Of a DNA stretch of 64,000 nt, positions 1 through 10,885 are shown piece by piece (within the stretch, counting starts at the first letter, position 1; every line of letters starts with the position of its first letter). The position numbers and the translations under genes were made by a program. The stretch comes from Haemaphysalis longicornis (lineage: Eukaryota > Arthropoda > Arachnida > Ixodida > Ixodidae). The DNA lies in NCBI GenBank assembly GCA_013339765.2, contig CM023454.1, positions 57,369,826-57,433,825 on the forward strand. The letters run 5' to 3'. The notes under the pieces were generated by a model that did no database searches, was not told the DNA's origin, and was given only the letters and a program-made list of their open reading frames with translations.

Positions 1-2827
1 TCTCATTTCTTTCAGTTGCAACACAAAAGGTTGTACAAAGTGCATATGATCATATTATGGGCAACAATAAGCGAGGTCGACCTTCTTTTTTGCCGCTAGG
101 AATACTAGAACGTAGCCAAAAACGATTCACTGCTGGTCTAGTAAACACGGTTTATTAGGTTTAACTTGTTCACTGTGAGAATACAGTAGCAAATCTACAC
201 AAACAGTGCGTGAGTGACGTGAATAGAAGCACCCAAGCAAATTAAATGACGCTGCTTTTACCCTGCTAATAATTTTCAAAACGCACACCGATATCTCAGT
301 CTATTGAATTTAATCAAGAGCACAGACAATATAAAAAGAAGTTTTTCTGCATACCACCGCGCGATACACTCTGCATACCACCCTGCGAGCCAAATTAAGA
401 GAAGGAGAAGTCTAGGTTCGCAGCAATACCTTGTTCTAAGAAAAGACGGACACGAAGCAAAACCAAAGCGCTCAATATTTCAAGGAAAAGTGACCAATCT
501 TGCGCAGGGTGTCTTCAAAAAAGCCACTTGGATGACATCATGCATGCGTGCGGTTTGTTGATGTACCGGCCTCATGGCCGGGAGAAATCTCGTGGGCGTA
601 TTATAGAATACTTTGCCGTAATATGCAGAATCAGAAATACTATTACAGCATCGTCGCATTCACACCGTGCAGCGGTATTGGGCTAAATAAAAAAACACAC
701 AATCAACTGGGGCGTACTGGGTGTCTTGGCATGGAAAGAGACAATATTTCTCATCCTGGAGCGGCTAGTTTGTAGCGCGTACATAGCCATACTTGTGGTT
801 CTTCTCCGCAGGATGGAAGGGTCCACAGGCTGAAAGCGTCATCGTTCACTGTCCAGTGTAGGCAAGATGGAAGGCAGTAATTGGCTTCATTTTATTAAAA
901 GCTCTATTCCACGCGAACCTTAACCTTAGAAATATTTCTTTTCGGTTCTTAATTTTAACAACGAGGTACACAAACAGAATATACTCCATAATCTCGTTGT
1001 AAGGTTTGTTTAGTTCGTTGGTTTGGGTAGGGACGCCGTTGTCTCCGGTTAAATTCTCTTCCTGTCACTTAAGGTGATTTGCATGATCACGGCATAAATT
1101 GCCGTTTCTTGGTCTGTGAAAACATGAGGGATTCTCAACGCCGCTCCACCTGGTGAATGAAGAAGTACTCGCTTTATTCACCAGTCCCTCTTGGTATAGC
1201 AGCGGTAAATCAACAGCGCAACATGCACTCCCTGCCTACAACAAAACCTATTTTGCTTATGACTAAGTAGTAAATGGATCTACAAGTACCATTTCGATCG
1301 TTGGGAAGGAGTGAGGTGGTACGGCTATGAACCTGAGATGTGTGGGGTTTTCTTTAGCGGCGTTTTCAGCCTGTAGAAGTCACAGACGTTTCTTTTGTAT
1401 TAATAAACTTCTCACGTAAATGAGGTTCTGTAGTTTTTATATTTATTCTTCCAAAGCGCGCGCGCCATGCCAAGGTGCACCGGTAACAGGGCCTATTGGC
1501 ACAGTGCCTGGTTGAATTCGGATATGGCAATTCAATCTCGTTGTAGGGCGGAAACTCTCCTTCAGTGACACGGAATTTTGACGCCAGAGGGCTGCGGAGT
1601 TGTACGTGTTTTCCCTTGGAACGGTCACTTTACATCTGTATGTGGCGAATTGTAATGGACAACTCAGAGTGGGCACGCTTTGAGGCGGCTAGACAGGTTT
1701 CTGTCACGACGCCAAAAAATGTGGTGCCTTCGTCGGGGCCCGGCGGTGGGTTGATGAAAGATGCGCGCGAACAGTAGTAGTAGGTGCACTGGTGCTGCTC
1801 GAGGAATTTGCAAATGATCGTCACTTCGAATTCCAAACGGAGCATGCATCGTTGCCCCAAGCTGTCAAAGGTGTCAATCAAATGTGCCACGCAACACAGT
1901 TCATGGTGTCAAATGGTGTGCTGTGGAACTACGTGTGAACCCTAGAAATGGCCAGGGTAAGCCATTTCTTTACATGTAAAAACATTTGTTGTGTGAAATA
2001 TCTCGGCTGGTTTAGGGGATTACGTTTTCACGGCCGTTCTGCTTTTGAACGGGGACATTATTAAAACTTATGTCACACTCAATTTAGTCGGCCTCGTCCA
2101 AATTTGAAAGAACGAGCGAGTCCTATTAGCGATTCTTAAGCGTGTGGTGTTTAGTCGAAAACGTGTGGGGTTTGATAACTTCGAAGTTTTTGACAAAAGA
2201 GGTCCGGTAGTACTCGCGGAGCCAATGGGATCATCGTTATATTTTTGGTCCTTCTGCATCGGGAAGTCGAATTAGGCTGAAGTTGATGCGGGTTGCGGAT
2301 GGCTAACTTTGGTGCTGACGACAAGGCACAAAAGCTTTAGCTTCTTATGCGCAAGGGCCACTTTCGAGGCTTCAACCTTACTTGTGATGTTCGGATTGTC
2401 TCCAGTGCCGCATTCAAACATGCGAAGTGTTCTTCGAAGCTCATGGCGAATATGAAAACGTCTGCAAAGTATGCCAAAAAGATGTGCTACTTTACCCTAT
2501 CTTTCACCGGGTTCGTAACGCTCTGTTACGTTTCTGTATTTAAGCTGACTAATATGGCCTCAGCCCTAAATGGTGCGTGCGTCCGGCATTACAACCGCCG
2601 AATTGTGGTGTTATATATCATCAACTTTGATGTGCTAGTATCCTATTTTCAGATTTATCAAAGAGAAGAACTACGCGTGGAATTTGTGCTCAAGGGCGCC
2701 TTCAAATTGTAGAGTGGGTATTTTTTTCTCCAAAATCGGTGGAATCTTTGGAACGTTACGCAGAACCCCCAGCTGTCGTCTTTTAAAGACCATATTCGTT
2801 CTTGACATACATAAGCGAAGAAATGTT
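1..2827. other. No recognisable gene or element
   Basis: Both strands hold only short open frames, none with a motif I recognise. Two stretches, around 1,740-1,940 and 2,130-2,270, have fairly long stop-free frames but no recognisable domain. They could be very old transposon coding remnants or chance. Confidence 0.5.
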
Positions 2828-2943
2828 GGTCTGTCTGTCTGTCTTTCTCTCTCTCTGTCTGTCGGTCTGTCTGTCTGTCTCTCTGTCTATCTGTCTTTCT
2901 GTGTGTCTGTCTGTCTATCTGTCAGACTGTCTGTCTATCTGTG
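2828..2943. repeat. CTGT/CTAT microsatellite
   Basis: About 115 bp of imperfect tetranucleotide repeats, mainly CTGT with CTCT, CTAT and CTTT variants. Two overlapping open frames rich in Ser, Leu, Cys and Val here are translations of the microsatellite, not genes. A much shorter related tract (GTCTGTTTGTC-like) lies near 42,090-42,125. Confidence 0.95.
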
Positions 2944-3850
2944 ACAGAATACAGCCCCTCTTCAAGAGTGAAACAGAAGATGCTCAATAGGCTCTTATAG
3001 CCACTGCCAAATTTATATTTTATGTCCTGTGGCAATTTTCACACTTGTCAACATTGTTGAACAAGAACAAGACATTACGTAAATATAAGTAAAACAATCA
3101 AGACTGAAGTGATAATTGCAGTGTTCCGTTATTTACAAATCACGATACCTAGTTTTGCGATACCAAATTTTACATGAAGTGCAGAAAACCGGCGAATGCT
3201 ACTGCCCGCGCTGCTGGCAGCATTTAAAAATAAAACTACAACAGTTATGAAAAGTTTCACTGGGTAGGGTTTATGCTCCGCTTCGAACGCCTATGAAGCA
3301 GGAAACATGGTTTTATAAACGTTGTAGTACGGTGCTTTGAATCACGCATGTCTCCGCTGTACGTAAGAGCTGGCAAAGAGGCACCCGACTTGGAGCAGTT
3401 GAACTGCATACATTTAAAATAACTTCACTGCTACCGTGTTAATTCAGGAGGAACGAGACGGGAGAGGATATCATTACAGGAACCGGGAAACAGTAGGGAC
3501 GCAATTACATGGCAGGGGACCCAGTAGACTATTGTCTTGAGTTGATATTTGCAAAGAAAGGAGCGGATGCGTTGCCATTTTTTTGGAAATGCTGGGTGTG
3601 TACGCCCAGATGTTTTGATTTTGTGCAACAATAGCGCGGTTGAACGTGTCTTCAATTTGAGTTTTAATATTATCGCGTCGCGTATTTTAACAATGCAGTT
3701 GGTATTCCATTGGTCGGGTTTCATCTTCGGTTGTAATACGATCTCGTCCCAGGGGCATCTGCAGCAACAAAGGGGGCAACAAAGATGGTTATTTTCGTCA
3801 TTTAGAAAAGACGTTATCTACTGCTATTTTTCTCTTAAACGTTTCTTGGA
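2944..3850. other. No recognisable gene or element
   Basis: Short antiparallel open frames overlap at 3,431-3,860. They show no domain, and I see no repeat structure until the tandem array begins. Confidence 0.5.
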
Positions 3851-4965
3851 AAGCAAATGACGGCCGGGAACTAATACACTATTGGGTCTTGTTGGAGCAG
3901 TGAGGTTGGAGAAAATATCTCAAGCGGCCCAAAAAATGCGCAAGGCAACATAATTACCGAAAATTACTCTGAAATAAGCAATCCCGTACAAAAATAATAA
4001 TGCAAGTTGGGAGAGTAGAGAAGAGCGTGAGAGGCCGAAAGGAAAGCCAACAGAGTACAGAAAAAAACAATAGTTAGTTACTTCGAAAGGGGTGAAGTCT
4101 GAAAAAATGTGTTGTTGCCCGAGAGGGGGCGCGGAAGGAACAAGAACTTGACATCTTGATCTGAAATAAACAAGCTCACACTGAAATAGATTATGCCATT
4201 TGTGAGAACGAAGGAGCAGAGGTGAAGCAGGGAGAGAGAAAGCAAATGGATGATGGCAACTATAACCACAGAGCCTCGTTTAGGTGGAGTGCAGTTACAT
4301 AAGAAATAGCTCGCTGGCCATATTTTCGCTGGCCACAAAAACGAGCACACAATTGAAATAATCGCGGTGGTTTGAGAGTGGATACTATCCGCACAGGCGG
4401 CCTGAATATGTTATAGAGGTAGGTAACTACAATACCAAAATCAACATTCGAAAGTTTCACGTTGCGCAAACCTTTGCGTAATATTGAAAATATGGCGCTA
4501 AAAGAGTTAAAAGACTGCTTTAAACAAAAATAAAGAAGTCTGCACTTCAAGTACTCGGACAGGTTGCGAAAATTGATCCTGATATGAGTGGCTGAAGGAA
4601 AAACTGAAATGTGGTAACGAGAACACGTTTGGCTCCTTAGGGAGAGGTACAGTTGCAGCAAATATTGTTCGCTGCTCAAATCCGACCGTAGAAACAATGA
4701 AATTTCCGGATATGGTACTACAATAAAGGCACTACACTCGAAATATTTCTGCAAGTCACAAAAATTATGGACAGCTTGAGTGGTGGAAGGGAAGGTGATA
4801 AACCCCAAATAGCCATATACTGTTAGATGCTTTGGGAGGGGCGGGGTGGCGGGCGGGAGTGCAGATGCAGAACATTTTGAAGTCAAACGAAAAAATGCTG
4901 CCAAAGGAATAACACACACTTATCAAAGCTACACTGATACGCACACTCAAGACGAATGGACACAC
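3851..4965 (+). repeat. Diverged ~195-bp tandem array, segment 1
   Basis: Successive units share a run of landmarks: an ATGCAAGTTGCGAGAA-like block, GAGAAGAGCGTGAGTGG, GGAAAGCAAATA, GGTAACTACAATACC, GGGCTCCTTTGAGG, GTGCAGTTGCAGAAAATAT, then AACGCCCGCCTATTGAACT and AAATAAAC. The first block recurs near 4,001, 4,194, 4,364, 4,559 and 4,750, giving spacings of 170-195 bp. Units are heavily diverged from each other, so the array is old. Longer open frames here, including one of 219 residues on the minus strand, are products of the repeat. The left edge is defined by a partial unit starting at a GGAAAGCAAATG block. Confidence 0.85.
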
Positions 4966-5129
4966 CGTACAAAACATATACAAATCTTTAAGTAGAGGAT
5001 GTGACGGAAGCCCATCTGCTGAGGATGCACTTTGAAGAAAGACAAGCACGTGCATGAGAAGTTATTGCGTTTAAAAAAAATTAACGTTTCTGCTCCTAAT
5101 GAATAATTTGGTCCCGATCAGTATTTCGT

Positions 5130-6418
5130 GTCTACCTTTCTTTACTTTGTACACTGTATGAAGCTGCAAGTGCAGGTCGCTACACAGGCGCTGCACAAGC
5201 GCAGATGCGATGCTTCGCTGACTGGTACGCTAGTAAGAACCTTGAAGGCGACTTGAAGTCCGAAGAGTAAGCGAAGTGAATACAGGTACTAAGTAAATAA
5301 AATCAACGGAAACGTTTACAGTACAGCGTATAAGTATACATCAGGAATCCCTTTTTTGCGTTGGATGAACAAGAACAGTGCTCAGAACACGACCACACAT
5401 CTGCGAACAATTTTCCGTCTAAAAAATCCAATTGCTGGATATGAGATATTGTGAAAATTTAGATACGCTTATAGCACGAGCGCTATACAACAAATAGTCA
5501 CCTAAGCTGCCTAAAATGATAAAATTAAATACATGTGTTTATGCGAATACATTGTATATCATATTTTGATCGCGGCACGGCTGGCCGGAGGCGGAGTTGT
5601 CTGCAGCACTAGGTATTTTTCTTTTGCAATTCCCACGTTCAAATCCCCGAGGATACAAAGTTTTTTTGTACGTTGAATTTTTCAAGTTTGCAGAACGCAC
5701 TCAGACTGACTCTGACGCGCTTGCAAGTTCACGTTGGCGTGTTGGTGCTATAAGCAACGACTGCTTGCCGATAGTGAGCACAGGCCAGAATCAGCAGACC
5801 CTTGGCCTGGTGTAAAAACGCTTTTAACGATAGAGGCATAAGTGAGGTAAGCTCTAAGTTAGGGGGAAGAGCGCATGGCATTTGAGCGTCTGCGGTAAAA
5901 CGATAGAGGCATAAGTGAGGTAAGCTCTAAGTCAGGGGGAAGAGCGCATGGCATTTGAGCGTCTGCGGTAAATCCCGAGGGCATTCATTCGCGGCGTCGG
6001 CATCGGCTAGTGATTGCTAAGATTACAAGCCCTCCTCGGAGGATAATGTTAGGCATTTTACAGCCGAATACATTGCATAAGCGTGGTTAGGCGATTACTG
6101 AGATATCTCGGATGCCCATCCAACAACATAATCGGATGTCAAGCATGTTGTGTTACAGAACCGAAACCGAAACTTGTTTTAATGGTAATCTTTGATATCC
6201 AATCACGGGCACCTCCTTTCGACGTCACAGCCTTGAGTTGGTGCGTCCACCGCAAGCAGCGCATGGTATTTTTGCTTCTTTCGGGGTTTATTAAATTGAT
6301 TACATACTGGTCAACCGGATAAACGACGAAAGGTGTGTTAGTTTGAACTAGTCTGTGTAGTGGAAGCTAAAAACAAGAGTTTGACTTTTATACTTTAGTG
6401 TCCCTTTACAGTGACTCT
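5130..6418 (+). repeat. Dispersed repeat A, copy 1 (~1.25 kb)
   Basis: This stretch is co-linear with 35,610-36,875. Shared blocks include CGCTTCGCTGACT, AAATAAAATCAACGG, TACAGCGTA, AATTGCTGGATATGAGATAT, GCAGAACGC with CAGACTGAC, and TTCCGTCTAA. The shared order over more than 1.2 kb shows a transposed unit rather than chance. The right edge carries TTTAGTGTCCCTTTA, which resembles the end of an abundant tick repeat; I found no matching inverted left end. It has no recognisable coding capacity and interrupts the ~195-bp array, so it is probably a non-autonomous element. Confidence 0.8.
5827..5972 (+). repeat. 73-bp direct tandem duplication inside repeat A
   Basis: Two almost identical copies lie head to tail at 5,827-5,899 and 5,900-5,972, starting ACGATAGAGGCATAAGTGAG and ending GCGTCTGCGGTAAA. 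The first ten or so bases and the last bases of the unit are shared at the junction. The other copy of repeat A, near 36,372-36,440, has only one unit, so this duplication arose after the two copies separated. Confidence 0.95.
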
Positions 6419-6519
6419 GGCTAGTCACTGAGTAGAAGGGGCTCGGCCAAATAAGTAAAAACCTCTGAGCGCTGAAATAGCGGCCATGATGCAACACTGT
6501 TTAGAGCTTTACTGCAAAA

Positions 6520-9211
6520 ATACCGTGTTTTTCTTAGTAAAGAGTGCAGTCGCGAAAAAAACAGTTCACCTGTTTAAAAAACCGAACGGAGGGCATAGGA
6601 ACGCCCGCTTCACTTTAAATATTCACGAAAGTTGCGAGAATTAGGAAGGGAGCAGTTTTGGAGGGTAAAGCAAATGGAGGACGGTGACTTCAGTACCGCA
6701 GCCTTTAGTAGATGTGCCGACTGCAAAAAGTATTGTTCATAGTCTAATGATGGAGTAGAAGGTTGCAGGACACCCGCATATTACGCTGAAATAAACAGAC
6801 ACACGCCTAAAGCAATCATACAAGCAGTGAGAATAGTCGAGAAGACCGTAAACGACGGAAGGAAAATAAATAGGAAGGAGAACAAACCTACACTCACCGG
6901 TGTTATAAGAAATCTGTTCCATAAAATATTGCTGGCTGACCAAAATGGACTGCTTAATTCAAGGTAACGAAGTAATGTTGAACTGAAAGAAAAAACCCAC
7001 ATTTAAAAAACATTACAGGCTTGAGACTGGAGATCACGGTTATTCACCGTTTGGAAACAAATACAGGTCAGTAAACTACAATACCGTGAGATTCGTTCGA
7101 AGTGCAGCCACCAGAATATATATTTCGTTGCCCCGAAAAAGGGCGCCAAAGGAAATAGAAGGCCTGTACAATGAATGTAAAAAGACAAGTTTATGCTTCA
7201 AATAATCATGCAAGTTGCCACAATGGAGAAGAACAGCGTTTGTGGTGGGAGCGAAATGAGATGGATGCGGTAACTACAATGGGTTAGGCTGCTGCTGGAG
7301 GAGGGCAATTTCAGAAAATATTACCTCGCGGGCCAAAACGGCGGACATAAAATGAATGAGAGCAGCCAGATATCGGAGAGAAATATTCTTGCAGGTTGTG
7401 AGAATCAAGTGCCACAGCACGGGGGTGGGATCGAAAAGCAAATAAAATAAATTATTTACACTACCAAGGGCTCCTTTTGAAAGACTGATGTAGAAAAAAT
7501 TATCGGGCATGCCGTAAGAGGCCAGAGAACGAATCAGAATGCCCGCGTTTTAAACTATAAAAAGACAGAGATACGCTCAAAACATTGGGCCTCTTCGATT
7601 TACAGTCTCGGGCTCACCGCGGACTCCCCGAGAAGCAGTCCAACATTCGATTTTCCCGGGTATCCCTATGGCCTCGGGGAATCCTCGGACTACCCGCGGG
7701 CAGCCCGCGGGGAGCCAGAAGTGGAAAATCGAAGAGGCCCATTGTTGCAAGAACTGAAAACAGAGAGGAGCGCAAGTTGCATTAGGGAAATCAAATATAT
7801 GCAAGTAGGCACATACCGGATGCTCCTTTAGGAAGTGTGTAGTTGCAGAAAATACTGTTCTTGGGCTGAAAGAGGGTGCAGAAGGAACGAGAACACCCAC
7901 TTATATACCTGAACTAAGCACGTGCACACTTCCAATATTTATGCAAGTTGCGACAATGTAGGAAGATGAGCGTATTTGTTGTGGGGTTAGCCAAATAAAG
8001 CTCGGTAAACAAAACATCTAGAGCCCTTTTGAGGAGAATACTGTGGCAGAATATACGCACACTTCCAGAAGCAGGCCGCCGAAAGAATTAGAACGCTTGC
8101 ATGTTGAACTGACACACCAAAACCCAGACTTAAAAGAATAATGCAAGTTGATTTACTGAAGGACAAGTGCGGGAGTGGGGGGAAAAAAAGCAAATACATT
8201 TCCTTCAGCAGGTACCATGGGCTCTTCTCGGTGAGTTCAGATTAAGAATATCTTGAGCTCAACCAAAAGGAGTTCACTGATTGTACCAGGACGCCCGCCT
8301 ACGGAAGTAATATAAACAAGCGCACAGTTAAAATTTTTATGCAAGTTCCTAGCAAGAAGACGAGCGTAAGGAGGAATGAACCACTTATTGAGCACTACCA
8401 CTTGCATATTTTTATATAATGTGAAAGTGCAAAATTGGTGAAGAGCGCGAGTGGCGGGAGAGAACTACAATACGGAGGGCAATTTAGGTGCAATGTAGTT
8501 GCAGAAGATATCGCATGCGGCCGAAAAGACGGCACCGAACAGATAGAAACGACCGCCTAATGAACTCAAACAAACACGCATGCTTGAAATAATCATGCAA
8601 TTTGCGATAATTGAGGAACTAATCGTGAGCTACAGGAAATAAGGAAATAGAAAACCGTAAGCACAATACCGTGTGTCTTTGAGGGGAAATATAGTTGGAG
8701 ATAATATCTCGACCTCCCGATAGATTCACTGAAGATATAATGACCGGTTGTTGAAGTGAAAAAGGAAGCGCAAACTTGAAATAATCATGCAATATGCGAG
8801 AACGAAGAAGCCCGTGAGTGGCGTGAGGTAACCTGATTTAGGCCGGCTACAAATTACCTTGGTATTTTTGGGAAGAGAGCGGTTGCTGATATATCGCTCT
8901 CTGCCGAAAAAAGGCGCATAGACAAACATTTCATACATAGAACTAAAGCAAACAAGCAGACACTTCAAAAAAGTATAAAAATTGCTAGACGTCCCAAGAA
9001 AATCATGAGTGGCTGCATTGAAAACATATAGAGGCCAGTATCTAGCGACCTCACGTAGGGATTGTTTATATTCAAGCGACTTGCTTGAGAAAAGCGCCCG
9101 GTCGTTAAACGACCGTGCACAAAAATTGAGAACGCAAATATTTTAAACTGAATAATACGGTAGACATCTGAAATATTCATGAAAGTTTTCATAATGGAGA
9201 AGAGCGTGAGT
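6520..9211 (+). repeat. Diverged ~195-bp tandem array, segment 2
   Basis: The ATGCAAGTTG-type block recurs near 6,626, 6,819, 7,012, 7,209, 7,390, 7,746, 7,942, 8,142, 8,339, 8,596, 8,788 and 9,178. Most spacings are 181-200 bp, and the 356-bp gap becomes 199 bp once the 154-bp MITE and its 3-bp duplication are removed. Orientation matches segment 1. The block ends inside a unit where the BEL/Pao element is inserted, and the same unit resumes after 14,651. Confidence 0.9.
7587..7740 (+). mobile_element. 154-bp MITE, GGGCCTC family, copy 1
   Basis: The element begins GGGCCTCTTCGATTT and ends with its inverse complement. The inner arms also fold, so most of it is an imperfect palindrome. It is flanked by ATT on both sides (7,584-7,586 and 7,741-7,743), a 3-bp target duplication. 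A copy of exactly the same length, in opposite orientation, lies at 55,722-55,875. Three-base duplications with GG-starting ends fit the PIF/Harbinger superfamily, but no transposase is present, so the superfamily is an inference. It sits within one unit of the ~195-bp array. Confidence 0.85.
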
Positions 9212-9387
9212 TGTTAGAAAATGTAGTCTGATTGCTGGCACATATCTACGCGGAGATTAGGTAAGTTTCCTACTCAGTTAGTCTGAACGCACGCACGATC
9301 GTCTTCTTTTCTTCGGGGTATGTGTCAAAAACACCTTAGTTTGATGGGACTGTTCGACGGGTTCTGGACTCTGGTCATTTCGAAACA
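9212..9387 (+). repeat. 5' LTR of the BEL/Pao element
   Basis: It starts TGTTAGAAAATGTAGTCTG and ends in CA before GTTTGGAGAC. It pairs with 14,468-14,646, which starts TGTAAGAAAATGTAGTCTG. The shared block GATGGGACTGTTCGACGGG lies near its 3' end. The region just after the LTR should contain the primer-binding site, but no tRNA 3'-end match is obvious. Confidence 0.9.
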
Positions 9388-9489
9388 GTTTGGAGACAAA
9401 ATCCCCGTGAAGACTAGGCGAAAGCTCTCCTGAAGACCACTGAAGAAGCAGCCTGCACGACTGAAGCAACAAACGTGCTTCTGCATTGT

Positions 9490-10885
9490 GTTTAGTACCG
9501 ACCCGACGCTTCTAGCTGCCCTCGAGCATCACGCCGCCTCCAGCTCAACACAGTGGTGCGCTATGCCGTTACTGATTACGCGAATTCTATTCCACGCCAA
9601 AGCTCTCCACAGAATGGATCGACACAAGTGCAGGTGGGCAACCCTTCGAGCTGGCGTGACGGAGACCATTAGTGACCGCAAAGCTTTGTTGGACTCCCAG
9701 ACTCCGTCTATCGGTGAGCTGCCGGACCTTTGAATGTTCTCGTGATGAAGGAATCAGCACTCGAGACATAGACAAACAAATTGAAGACACCGTTGATGAG
9801 CAGAAGTTAGTAGAACAGTGAGAAGTTTCGAAGTGTAGCAAAATCCAAGCTCTCCCGAAGAATCGAAGACATTCAGCGCCCACACGCATCAAACGGCCCA
9901 ATGCACAACGTAGGGCAATTTACGCATTTCGTGTACACTCAAGCGCCTCTATCAAATTGCCTCGAGTTGAACTAGGCAAATTTGACGAAACCATTCAAGG
10001 CTGGCATTCACTTTGGGACCAGTATTAGGCAACCATACACTGGAACTCGCAGCTGTCGATCATTGACAAGTTTAAATATCTTAAAGGCTACATTGTTGGT
10101 ACAGCGCAGGATACGATTAGTTGACTTTCCCTGACTAAAAGCAAGTACCAGATAGCGATTGATCTACGGGAGAAACGCTTTCGATGGAAGGACCTTGCGA
10201 TCAACGATCACATGACTTGCCCCTAAAACTGCAGGCTGTTGATTCAGCGCAAGACGTTGGGGCACTGCGACGTCTTTACGACGATGTGGTAAAGAACGTC
10301 AGGAGCCTTGAAGCACTAGCGGTGAAACAGCAGCAGTACAGCGCTCTGCCCAGGGTGGCTATTGAGAAGTGACTATGTCACGATCTTATACTTCGGTACA
10401 ATTGCAGCGCTTCTAGACTTCCTGAAGAAAGAAGTTCGCATTAGGGAGAGGCGATAGAAATCGCATCGGATGAGTGAACAGTCCAGAAGAAACTCCATGA
10501 CAAAGCGCGACGGCACTATGTACATTGAGCAGCCACATTCACCTCCACTGCCGGAACGGACAAAGAACCAGTGCTGTTTCTGCAGTTCGGAAGAACACTC
10601 TTTTACTGCGTGTGACAAAAGGTTAACCTTTGAGGAAAAAAGAACGTTCTCAAGCGAACGGGCCGATGCTTTAAGTGTTGCAAAAAAATTGCATCGATCC
10701 AAGGACTGTCGGAACACGAGGTTTCTTCGTTCTCGGAACTTCCAAGGCCGACACTTTACGTTCTTCTGCGACTTCAAATATACTGGTCCTTCGAAAATTT
10801 TCACACGCAGGCAAATTGTCACGAAAGAAATTCAAGTCACTTGTGCTGGTGCTGTGACTCAGGCCCAAGATACAATTGTTCTATG
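9490..10885 (+). pseudogene. BEL/Pao gag remnant
   Basis: In two or more frames the segment encodes a gag-like region. Around 9,950-10,130 there is a stretch reading LPRVELGKFDETIQGW followed by DKFKYLKGYIVGTAQ, typical of the BEL/Pao capsid region. At 10,184-10,372 comes a helical segment with LRRLYDDVVKNVRSLEAL. A zinc knuckle CCFCSSEEHSFTAC (CX2CX4HX4C) lies in the frame open from 10,470, followed by a second cysteine/histidine cluster. In a live element this would form the particle that packages the RNA. Stops after the capsid segment and frame changes show it is not translated as one protein. Confidence 0.85.

Noticed and set aside
2684..2990. Ser/Leu/Cys/Val-rich ORFs as secreted peptides
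   Set aside because: They are translations of the CTGT microsatellite.
4260..4919. A 219-residue minus-strand ORF as a gene
   Set aside because: It lies entirely within the diverged tandem array, and similar peptides come from other units. The open frame is a property of the repeat.
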